A stretch of 8,476 bases of DNA from Brevundimonas sp. (GTDB taxonomy: Bacteria > Pseudomonadota > Alphaproteobacteria > Caulobacterales > Caulobacteraceae): assembly GCA_031119155.1 (NCBI GenBank), contig JAVHYH010000145.1, positions 1 through 8,476 on the forward strand. Reading direction: 5' to 3'. Position numbers and translations under genes: made by a program. A model generated the notes under the pieces. The model saw nothing but the letters and a program-made list of their open reading frames with translations, did no database searches and was not told the origin of the DNA. This document shows, in pieces, positions 1 through 4,936 of the stretch; the stretch's first letter is position 1; the number at the start of each line of letters is the position of its first letter.

Positions 1-366
1 ACCCTCGACGGTCTCATCGTTGAGGCCGAGGTTCAGGACGGTGTCCATCATGCCCGGCATCGAGGCGCGGGCGCCCGAGCGGACCGAAACCAGCAGCGGG
101 TTCTTCGCGTCGCCGAAGGTCTTGCCGACAATCCCCTCGACCTTGGCCAGCCCGGCCTTCACCTGATCCGCCAGATCGGTCGGATAGGTCTCGCCGTGGG
201 CGTAGTACCAGGTGCAGACTTCCGTGGTGACGGTGAAACCGGGCGGGACCGGAAGCCCCAGCGCCGACATCTCGGCCAGGTTCGCGCCCTTGCCGCCGAG
301 AAGATTCTTCATCGAAGCATCGCCGTCGGCCGAACCGCCGCCGAAGCCGTACACCCACTGAGTCAT
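1..366 (-). CDS. ppdK: Pyruvate phosphate dikinase, N-terminal part (cut by window edge)
   Basis: PPDK interconverts pyruvate, ATP and phosphate with phosphoenolpyruvate, AMP and pyrophosphate in the cytoplasm, linking glycolysis and gluconeogenesis. Only the first 122 codons are here; family members are close to 890 residues, so the rest lies left of base 1. The visible part is the start of the ATP-grasp nucleotide-binding domain. It carries the opening MTQWVYGFGGG, then NLLGGKGANLAEM (residues 21-33), LPVPPGFTVTTE (38-49) and the hallmark SVRSGARASMPGMMDTVLNL (94-113), which includes phosphate-contacting arginines in this family. The ATG at 366 is preceded on its strand by AGGGG with a 6-nt spacer (373-377), which supports this start. 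It is divergent from ccrM. A CcrM site (GANTC) at 360-364 overlaps the start codon. PEP synthase and enzyme I share the fold, but this N-terminus is specific to PPDK. Confidence 0.95.
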   Translation of the reverse strand, partial: MTQWVYGFGGGSADGDASMKNLLGGKGANLAEMSALGLPVPPGFTVTTEVCTWYYAHGETYPTDLADQVKAGLAKVEGIVGKTFGDAKNPLLVSVRSGARASMPGMMDTVLNLGLNDETVEG

Positions 367-617
367 CAGTAGCCCCTGAACCGTAGTGATCGCGCGGCGG
401 ATTCGCTCCGCTCGCTGTGTATCCGCCCCGCTTACCCCTGTCGGAGCGGCAAGGCGACCCTGAGCGCGTAACAAAACGTGAGTGCATGTGACGGTTCCGG
501 CCCCGGCGGGACCGCCGGATCACATTCGGTCACGGTCGATCCCGCCCGACCGGTTACCCCGCCTTAACCGTAAGGATTCACCATGCCGGCTCTCATTGTG
601 TGCGGGGCCGCGTTTCC
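367..617. promoter_or_regulatory. Divergent ppdK/ccrM intergenic regulatory region
   Basis: About 250 bp with no convincing gene separates the divergent ppdK and ccrM starts. It contains GANTC sites at 400-404 and 575-579, plus one at 360-364 on the ppdK start codon. A short GCGGA/TCCGC hairpin (397-401/407-411) encloses most of the first site. A perfect 7-bp inverted repeat, CCGGCGG/CCGCCGG, lies at 503-509/512-518. I could not find a convincing sigma-70 pair for ppdK on the minus strand. Any promoter for ccrM most likely lies around 545-600. Confidence 0.6.
554..579 (+). promoter_or_regulatory. Putative CtrA-like element and GANTC methylation site upstream of ccrM
   Basis: TTACC (554-558) and TTAAC (564-568) lie ten bases apart start to start. 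They resemble the CtrA box TTAA-N7-TTAA, but the spacing is one base short and the first half is TTAC rather than TTAA. A GATTC methylation site follows at 575-579, 39 bases before the ccrM ATG. In Caulobacter crescentus ccrM is activated late in the cell cycle by CtrA, and I recall GANTC sites in its leader influencing shut-off. The same arrangement is plausible here. The element is read from the sequence; its function is inferred. Confidence 0.45.
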
Positions 618-1697
618 ATGTCCGAGCTGAAGACCGACGTCATCCATCGGGGCGACTGCATCGAGGTGCTGCGCTCGCTGCCCGACGCGTCCGTCGACAT
701 GGTCTTCGCCGACCCGCCCTATAACCTCCAGCTGGGCGGCGACCTGCTGCGTCCCGACAACTCCAAGGTCGACGCCGTCGACGACGACTGGGACAAGTTC
801 GGCAGCTTCGCCGAATACGACGCCTTCACCCGCGCCTGGCTGGCGGAATGCCGCCGCGTGCTGAAGCCGGAAGGCTCGATCTGGGTGATCGGCAGCTATC
901 ACAACGTCTTCCGCCTCGGCGCCGCGATCCAGGATCTGGGCTTCTGGGTCTTGAACGACATCATCTGGCGCAAGTCGAACCCGATGCCGAACTTCAAGGG
1001 CACCCGGTTCACCAACGCCCACGAGACCCTGATCTGGGCCGCCCGCTCGCGCGAGCAGAAGCGCTACACCTTCAACTACGACGCCCTGAAGGCCTTCAAC
1101 GAAGACACCCAGATGCGCTCGGACTGGACGCTGGCGCTGTGCACCGGCGAGGAGCGGATCAAGGACGCCGACGGCAAGAAGGCCCATCCGACCCAGAAGC
1201 CCGAGGCCCTGCTGCACCGGGTGCTGCTGTCGGCCACCCGTCCGGGCGACGTCATCCTCGACCCCTTCTTCGGCACCGGCACCACCGGCGCCGCCGCCAA
1301 GCGTCTGGGCCGCCACTTCATCGGCATCGAGCGCGACGAGACCTACGCCAAGGTCGCTGAGAAGCGCATCAAGGCCGTGATCCCGGCCGCGCCGGAAGAT
1401 CTCGCCGTCATGGGCTCCAAGCGCAATGAGCCCAAGGTGCCGTTCGGCGCCCTGGTCGAGGCCGGCCTGCTGCGTCCGGGCGACCGCCTGTACTGCCCCA
1501 AGGGCGAGCGCGAGGCCCGCGTCCGCGCCGACGGCTCGCTGGTCCACGGCGACCTGACCGGCTCGATCCACAAGCTCGGCGCCCTGCTCGAGAACGCCCC
1601 GGCCTGCAACGGCTGGACCTACTGGCGCTTCAAGACCGACCAGGGCCTGCGCAGCATCGACGCCCTGCGCGCGGAGATCCGCGCGGGGATGCAGTAG
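618..1697 (+). CDS. ccrM: Cell cycle-regulated DNA adenine methyltransferase CcrM (GANTC-specific)
   Basis: This enzyme transfers a methyl group from S-adenosylmethionine to N6 of the adenine in GANTC, an orphan methyltransferase that remethylates hemimethylated DNA after replication in alphaproteobacteria. The product is 359 residues, matching the family. Catalytic motif IV DPPYNL is at 32-37 and the SAM-binding motif I DPFFGTGTTG at 215-224, an order typical of beta-class N4/N6 methyltransferases. NPMPNFKGTRF and TGEERIKDADGKKAHPTQKPE lie between them and match CcrM closely. Residues from about 264 to the end form the RAMA-like C-terminal domain, with VPFGALVEAGLLRPGD and PACNGWTYW, involved in DNA recognition in CcrM. 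I chose ATG 618 because GGGG at 604-607 gives a fitting ribosome site and SELKTDVIHRGDCIEVL is the expected N-terminus. An upstream in-frame GTG at 600 has no such site. The gene converges on mutY. Confidence 0.97.
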   Translation: MSELKTDVIHRGDCIEVLRSLPDASVDMVFADPPYNLQLGGDLLRPDNSKVDAVDDDWDKFGSFAEYDAFTRAWLAECRRVLKPEGSIWVIGSYHNVFRLGAAIQDLGFWVLNDIIWRKSNPMPNFKGTRFTNAHETLIWAARSREQKRYTFNYDALKAFNEDTQMRSDWTLALCTGEERIKDADGKKAHPTQKPEALLHRVLLSATRPGDVILDPFFGTGTTGAAAKRLGRHFIGIERDETYAKVAEKRIKAVIPAAPEDLAVMGSKRNEPKVPFGALVEAGLLRPGDRLYCPKGEREARVRADGSLVHGDLTGSIHKLGALLENAPACNGWTYWRFKTDQGLRSIDALRAEIRAGMQ

Positions 1698-1705
1698 CAC
1701 CACAG

Positions 1706-1839
1706 CTCACCTATCCGCGTAGTGGGGAGGTGGCGCGGCGCGCCTTCGCGCCGTGACGGAGGGGTTCTCGGCGGCGCCCGGATCAAACCCCTCCACCACG
1801 CTTCGCGTGGTCCCCCTCCCCACCGCGTGGAGAGGTGAG
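1706..1839. repeat. Cloverleaf-forming palindromic intergenic element (possible bidirectional terminator)
   Basis: The gap between the convergent ends of ccrM and mutY is almost wholly taken up by one structured unit. Bases 1706-1730 pair with 1815-1839 as a 25-position closing stem. CTCACCT pairs with AGGTGAG outside and GTGGGGAGG with CCTCCCCAC inside, and the middle has two mismatches (1713/1832, 1721/1824) and two G-T pairs. Three hairpins sit within it: CGGCGCG/CGCGCCG (1736-1742/1747-1753, 4-nt loop), GGAGGGGTT/AACCCCTCC (1758-1766/1786-1794) and ACCACGC/GCGTGGT (1795-1801/1805-1811, 3-nt loop). No coding frame, T-run or GANTC site is apparent. Its form suggests a dispersed palindromic repeat of the REP/MITE kind; similar CACGCTTCGCGTGG-type hairpins seem familiar from Caulobacterales intergenic DNA, but copy number cannot be judged from one window. 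Confidence 0.7.
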
Positions 1840-1843
1840 AGAG

Positions 1844-2870
1844 CTACTCCAGTCCCCGCTCCAGCGCCTTACGGAACACCGTCGGCAGCGCGGCCAGCGC
1901 GTCCTCGACCGGCGTCCAGGTGAAATCGCCCGCGCCCTCCCCCACCCGCACTTCCAGTGTCAGGCTGAAGTGCGTGAACACGTGCTCGACGAACCCCGCC
2001 TCGCGCCAGTCGACGTCAGCGGGCGCGGCCACATCAGCTCCGCCGCTCCAGTCCGAGGTCGGAAGGCCCAGCATCCCGCCCAGCAGCCCCTTGTCCGGCC
2101 TCCGCACCAGCGCCACCCGGCCTGACGCATCGCGCAGTACCCAGGCGATCCCTGTCCGGTGCGGCCGCTCGGCCTTCTTCAGCTTCAGCGGATAGCGTTC
2201 CGGCTGGCCGCCGGCGTAACCGGCGCACCAGAGCGTCAGCGGACAGTCCCCGCACAGCGGCGACTTCGGACGACACACCGTCGCGCCCAGATCCATCAGT
2301 GCCTGCGCCCAGTCGCCGGGCCGCTCGTCGCGCACCAGCGATCCCGCCAGCGCCCGCAGTTCGGGCCGCGCGGTCGGCACGGGCGTCTCCACCGCGAACA
2401 GCCGGGCCATCACCCGCTCGACATTGCCGTCCACCACATTGGCCGCCTCGCCGAAAGCGATGCTGGCGACGGCGGCCGGTGTAGGCGCCCACGCCCGGCA
2501 GGGCCAGAAGCCCCGCCTCAGTGTCCGGAAACACCCCGCCATGCTGCCCCGCCACCGCCCGCGCGCAGGCCAGCAGGTTGCGGGCGCGGGCGTAGTAGCC
2601 GAGGCCCGCCCAGGCGGCCATGACGTCCGAATCCTCCGCCGCCGCCAGATCGGTCACGGTCGGCCAGCGGTCTGTAAACTTGAGGAAGTAGGGCGTGGCG
2701 TGCGGCGTGGTGGTCTGCTGCAGCATCACCTCCGACAGCCACACCCGATACGGATCGGGCCGCCCCTTCACCCCCGGCGGCGACCGCCAGACGAGCGTCC
2801 GCGCATGGACGTCATACCAGTCCAGCAGGGCGGATCGGATCGCGGGCACGTCTGCGGGGACGGAAGGCAT
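1844..2870 (-). pseudogene. mutY: A/G-specific adenine DNA glycosylase MutY, interrupted by a frameshift
   Basis: MutY removes adenine mispaired with 8-oxoguanine, preventing G:C to T:A changes. The first part (ATG at 2870) contains catalytic Glu47 in WLSEVMLQQT, GLGYYARARNL (90-100) and the helix-hairpin-helix LPGVGAYT (124-131). The frame then breaks at about 2477. The second part resumes one frame over with AAVASIAFGEAANVVDGNVERV, where catalytic Asp is 148 in the restored numbering. It continues with the [4Fe-4S] ligands C200-x6-C207-x2-C210-x5-C216, the NUDIX-like 8-oxoG recognition domain (RTGIAWVLRDASGRVALV, VEHVFTHFS) and a normal end. Comparison with the family pattern TAxAV suggests two bases lost; restoring them gives 342 residues, a normal length. 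Without repair, translation from 2870 shifts after Thr131 and stops at 2034. It is either a true pseudogene or a sequence error. There is no ribosome site before the ATG. Confidence 0.9.
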
Positions 2871-2891
2871 CGGTCGCGCTATAACCCGGAA
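2871..2891. promoter_or_regulatory. Compact divergent mutY/DUF721 start region with shared TATA core
   Basis: Only 21 bp separate the two divergent start codons. The plus strand reads TATAAC at 2880-2885, six bases before the DUF721 ATG. The minus strand reads TATAGC (2884-2879), seven or eight bases before the mutY ATG. Either could act as a -10 element that places transcription initiation at or next to the start codon, so both messages could be leaderless. No good Shine-Dalgarno sequence precedes either ATG; CGGAA directly abuts the DUF721 start and is too close. The -35 regions are poor matches and would lie inside the opposite gene. Confidence 0.45.
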
Positions 2892-3443
2892 ATGCGCCGC
2901 ACGCTGCCCACCGATGCCGAAGCCCGGGAAATCCTGTCCCGACGCCGTACGCGCCCGGCTCCCCGCCCGGCGCCCAAGGCCGGGCGCGCGCTGCAGGGGC
3001 TGATCAAGGAGCTGGACGCCAAGCTGGGTCGGGGCGCCGGCGCGCTGGAACCCCGCTGGCGCGAGATCGTCGGCGAGCGGCTGGCCCGCGTCACCCGCCC
3101 GCAGAAGCTGACCAAGGGGCGGGGCGGCGCCGGCGGCACGCTGGAGTTGCGCGTGGCCGGGCCCGCCGCCCTGCTGGTCCAGCACCAGTCGGAGGACATC
3201 CTCCAGCGCGTGAACCTGTTCCTCGGCCCGGGCGCGGTGGACAAGCTGCGCATCGCCCAGGGACCGGTGAAACCCCTGCCCGATAGCCCCGTGGCCCCGA
3301 AGCGCAAGGCCACCGCGGCCGCCCCCCTGCCCGCCCATCAGGAAGCCGAGCTGAAGGCCTCGCTCACCGACGCCCCGGACAGCCTGAAGGGCGCGCTGGA
3401 GAAACTGGGCCGGGCGGTGCTGCGCGAACCGCGCGACACCTGA
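2892..3443 (+). CDS. DUF721 / DciA-like protein
   Basis: The product is 183 residues and resembles the DUF721 family. In many bacteria that lack DnaC or DnaI, this family includes DciA, which helps load the replicative helicase DnaB. A basic, Arg/Pro-rich N-terminus (about 1-35) is followed by the domain at about 36-125. Its features are LEPRWREIVGERLARVTRPQKLT (52-74), including Trp56, then GTLELRVAGPAALLVQHQSEDILQRVNLFLGPGAVDKLRI, ending near residue 121. This matches the family layout of a conserved tryptophan, a hydrophobic beta strand and an Ile/Leu-Asn-x-x-x-G segment. The C-terminal tail (about 125-183) is Pro/Ala-rich and then helical (ELKASLTDAPDSLKGALEKL), and looks lineage-specific. 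The ATG at 2892 lies six bases after a TATAAC and has no spaced ribosome site, so a leaderless message is likely. Helicase loading is inferred from the family, not shown here. Confidence 0.82.
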   Translation: MRRTLPTDAEAREILSRRRTRPAPRPAPKAGRALQGLIKELDAKLGRGAGALEPRWREIVGERLARVTRPQKLTKGRGGAGGTLELRVAGPAALLVQHQSEDILQRVNLFLGPGAVDKLRIAQGPVKPLPDSPVAPKRKATAAAPLPAHQEAELKASLTDAPDSLKGALEKLGRAVLREPRDT

Positions 3444-3447
3444 ACCG

Positions 3448-3476
3448 TTGACAATTCAGCCCCGGACGGGTCTCGA
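3448..3476 (+). promoter_or_regulatory. Putative sigma-70 promoter for first DsbA-like gene
   Basis: A perfect -35 hexamer TTGACA (3448-3453) begins four bases after the DUF721 stop codon. It is followed after 17 bases by TCTCGA (3471-3476), a weak -10. The pair lies 24 bases before the ATG at 3501, which has GGAGAG at 3491-3496 as ribosome site. The next paralogue has a similar TTGACA-N18-TCTCGA arrangement, which lends some support. Confidence 0.45.
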
Positions 3477-3500
3477 TCCCCACCCGATCCGGAGAGCCCC

Positions 3501-4148
3501 ATGCGCACCATCAAGACCTTCCTGAGCCGCCGCGCGGCCATCGTCACCGCCATCGCGGCCTCGGCCCTGCTGGTCGCCAGCTGCACCGGCGGCGGCGCCA
3601 ACGCCCCGGCCGAAGGCGACATGGCCATGGGCGCGGCCGAAGGCGCCAAGGTCACCGTGGTGGAGTACGCCTCCGTCACCTGTCACGTCTGCGCCGCCTG
3701 GCACAACGCCTACTGGGCCGAGTTCAAGGCCAAGTATGTCGACACCAACAAGGTCCGCTTCGTCTTCCGCGAAATCCCGACCCCGCCGGCTCCGGTCGCC
3801 GTCGCCGGCTTCCAGATCGCCCGCTGCGCCGGCGACGACAAGTATTTCGACGTCGTCCACGCCATGATGGAAAGCCAGGCGGAATGGCAGACCGGCGGCA
3901 ATCCGCGCGACACCCTGTTCCGCATCGGCAACGGCGCCGGCCTGACCAACAGCCAGATCGAGACCTGCATCAAGGACCCCGACGGCATCAAGGCCATCGA
4001 GGACCGGGCCCGTGCGGCCACGGCTGCCGGCGTGCAGGGCACGCCGAGCTTCTTCGTCAACGGCCAGGCGATCCTCAGCCCCGGTTCGCAGAACGGCCCG
4101 ACCCTCGCCGACATCTCGGCGGCGATCGACGCGGAACTGGCCAAGTAA
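3501..4148 (+). CDS. DsbA-like thiol-disulfide oxidoreductase lipoprotein, CHVC active site
   Basis: This is a 215-residue exported thioredoxin-fold protein of the DsbA/Thioredoxin_4 type, probably oxidising or isomerising disulfides in envelope proteins. The N-terminus has Arg10-Arg11, a hydrophobic stretch (12-27) and a lipobox VASC with Cys28. The mature protein should therefore be a lipid-anchored periplasmic protein; SRRAAI hints weakly at Tat export. After a Gly/Ala/Pro linker comes VTVVEYASVTCHVC with active-site Cys61 and Cys64, then helical insert residues and the cis-proline loop GTPSFFVNG (Pro182). A second cysteine pair, Cys109 (ARCAG) and Cys156 (ETCIKD), is conserved in the two following paralogues and may form a structural disulfide. 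The His-Val dipeptide between the active cysteines is unusual, as DsbA has Pro-His. GGAGAG four bases before the ATG fixes the start. Substrates are unknown. Confidence 0.9.
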   Translation: MRTIKTFLSRRAAIVTAIAASALLVASCTGGGANAPAEGDMAMGAAEGAKVTVVEYASVTCHVCAAWHNAYWAEFKAKYVDTNKVRFVFREIPTPPAPVAVAGFQIARCAGDDKYFDVVHAMMESQAEWQTGGNPRDTLFRIGNGAGLTNSQIETCIKDPDGIKAIEDRARAATAAGVQGTPSFFVNGQAILSPGSQNGPTLADISAAIDAELAK

Positions 4149-4168
4149 CCCACGGCCTCATCGGGGAT

Positions 4169-4201
4169 CGGCGAAGGGTTGTCGTTGACAAACCTTCGCC
4201 G
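4169..4201. terminator. Long inverted repeat after the first DsbA-like gene, overlapping a -35 hexamer
   Basis: Arms 4169-4183 and 4187-4201 pair at 14 of 15 positions around a 3-nt GTT loop; the single mismatch is G4178 against A4192. The hairpin begins 20 bases after the stop of the CHVC gene, a normal place for a terminator, but it has no following T-run. Its right arm contains TTGACA (4185-4190), a perfect -35, so the palindrome could equally be an operator controlling the next unit. Pairing is seen directly; which role it plays is open. Confidence 0.55.
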
Positions 4202-4214
4202 CACCTGTTCTCGA
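4185..4214 (+). promoter_or_regulatory. Putative sigma-70 promoter for second DsbA-like gene and downstream smc
   Basis: TTGACA (4185-4190) is followed after 18 bases by TCTCGA (4209-4214), mirroring the pair before the first paralogue with one base more of spacing. It would give a leader of about 60-65 bases containing two GANTC sites. The -10 match is weak, and the -35 lies in the right arm of a strong hairpin. Confidence 0.4.
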
Positions 4215-4241
4215 AAATCCAGACGCACGCGCGCGCTTAGG

Positions 4242-4264
4242 GAATCGCGCGATGCTCCGGAATC
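4242..4264. promoter_or_regulatory. Pair of GANTC (CcrM) methylation sites in the leader of the second DsbA-like gene
   Basis: Two GAATC sites, 4242-4246 and 4260-4264, lie 18 bases apart as part of a direct GGAATC repeat. They sit 44 to 22 bases before the start codon at 4286. A perfect 10-bp palindrome, ATCGCGCGAT, occupies 4244-4253. GANTC is scarce in the window, so a pair in a leader suggests a methylation-responsive element. The sites are certain; the regulatory role is inferred. Confidence 0.5.
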
Positions 4265-4285
4265 CCTTCGAGCGAGGACGACCCC

Positions 4286-4930
4286 ATGAAGTTCCGTTAC
4301 GCCGACATGAGCCGCCGCGCGGCCCTGTCCGCCGCCGCCCTGGCCGCCATGGCCACCCTGACCGGTTGCGGCGGCGCGGCCCCGGCCGTGGCGACCGGCG
4401 ACATGGCCCTGGGCGCCGCTGAAGGCGCCTCCAAGGTCACCGTCATCGAGTACGCCTCGGTCACTTGCCCCCACTGCGCCGAGTGGCAGAAGGAAACCTG
4501 GCCCGCGTTCAAGGCCAGGTATGTCGACACCAACAAGGTCCGCTACGTCTTCCGCGAACTGCGCACCGGCCCGGTGCCGGTGGCCGCCGCCGGTTTCACG
4601 ATCGCCCGCTGCGCCGGCTCCGACAAATATTTCGACGTCGTCCACAAGCTGATGGCCGATATCGAGGGCCTGCACAGCGCCGATCCCCGTTCGACCCTGT
4701 TCCGCATCGGCAATGAGGCGGGTCTGAGCAACAGCCAGATCGAAGCCTGCATCAAGGATCCCGAGAATCTCAAGGCCAGCGACGAGCGCGATCGCGCCGC
4801 CATCGCCGCCGGGATCACGGGCACCCCGACCTTCCTGGTCAACGGCGTGCAGGTCCTCACGCCGGGCTCGAGCAGCGGCGCGTCCCTGGCCGACCTGTCG
4901 ACCGCCATCGACGCTGAGCTGGCCAAGTAA
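4286..4930 (+). CDS. DsbA-like thiol-disulfide oxidoreductase lipoprotein, CPHC active site
   Basis: A 214-residue paralogue of the preceding DsbA-like protein. It has the same Arg10-Arg11 leader, a lipobox LTGC with Cys28, and the motif VTVIEYASVTCPHC with Cys61 and Cys64. The Pro-His dipeptide is the classical DsbA active site, which usually makes the enzyme a strong oxidant. The second cysteine pair is Cys109 (ARCAG) and Cys155 (EACIKD), and the cis-proline loop is GTPTFLVNG (Pro181). Both paralogues share YVDTNKVR, DKYFDVVH, LFRIGN and the end IDAELAK, so they are a fairly recent tandem duplication. GAGGA at 4274-4278 with a 7-base spacer supports the ATG at 4286 over an internal ATG at 4307. 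It should act in the periplasm, anchored to a membrane. The next gene starts 6 bp after its stop. Confidence 0.92.
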   Translation: MKFRYADMSRRAALSAAALAAMATLTGCGGAAPAVATGDMALGAAEGASKVTVIEYASVTCPHCAEWQKETWPAFKARYVDTNKVRYVFRELRTGPVPVAAAGFTIARCAGSDKYFDVVHKLMADIEGLHSADPRSTLFRIGNEAGLSNSQIEACIKDPENLKASDERDRAAIAAGITGTPTFLVNGVQVLTPGSSSGASLADLSTAIDAELAK

Positions 4931-4936
4931 CCGGTG

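Noticed and set aside
600..617. GTG start at 600 for ccrM
   Set aside because: It has no ribosome site and adds six residues not expected in the family; ATG 618 has GGGG at a suitable distance.
564..1703. Minus-strand open frame of 379 codons opposite ccrM
   Set aside because: Antisense shadow of a confidently identified methyltransferase gene, with no motif of its own.
1795..1811. CRISPR-like repeat suggested by short palindromes near 1736-1811
   Set aside because: The hairpins differ from one another and there are no regularly spaced direct repeats or cas genes.
2465..2485. Programmed +1 ribosomal frameshift in mutY
   Set aside because: No slippery codon pair, stop codon or stimulatory structure is visible at the junction, and MutY is not known to use frameshifting; mutation or sequence error is simpler.
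2424..2891. Upstream in-frame extension of the DUF721 gene to 2424
   Set aside because: It would overlap mutY on the opposite strand and adds low-complexity sequence; the family domain starts well after ATG 2892.
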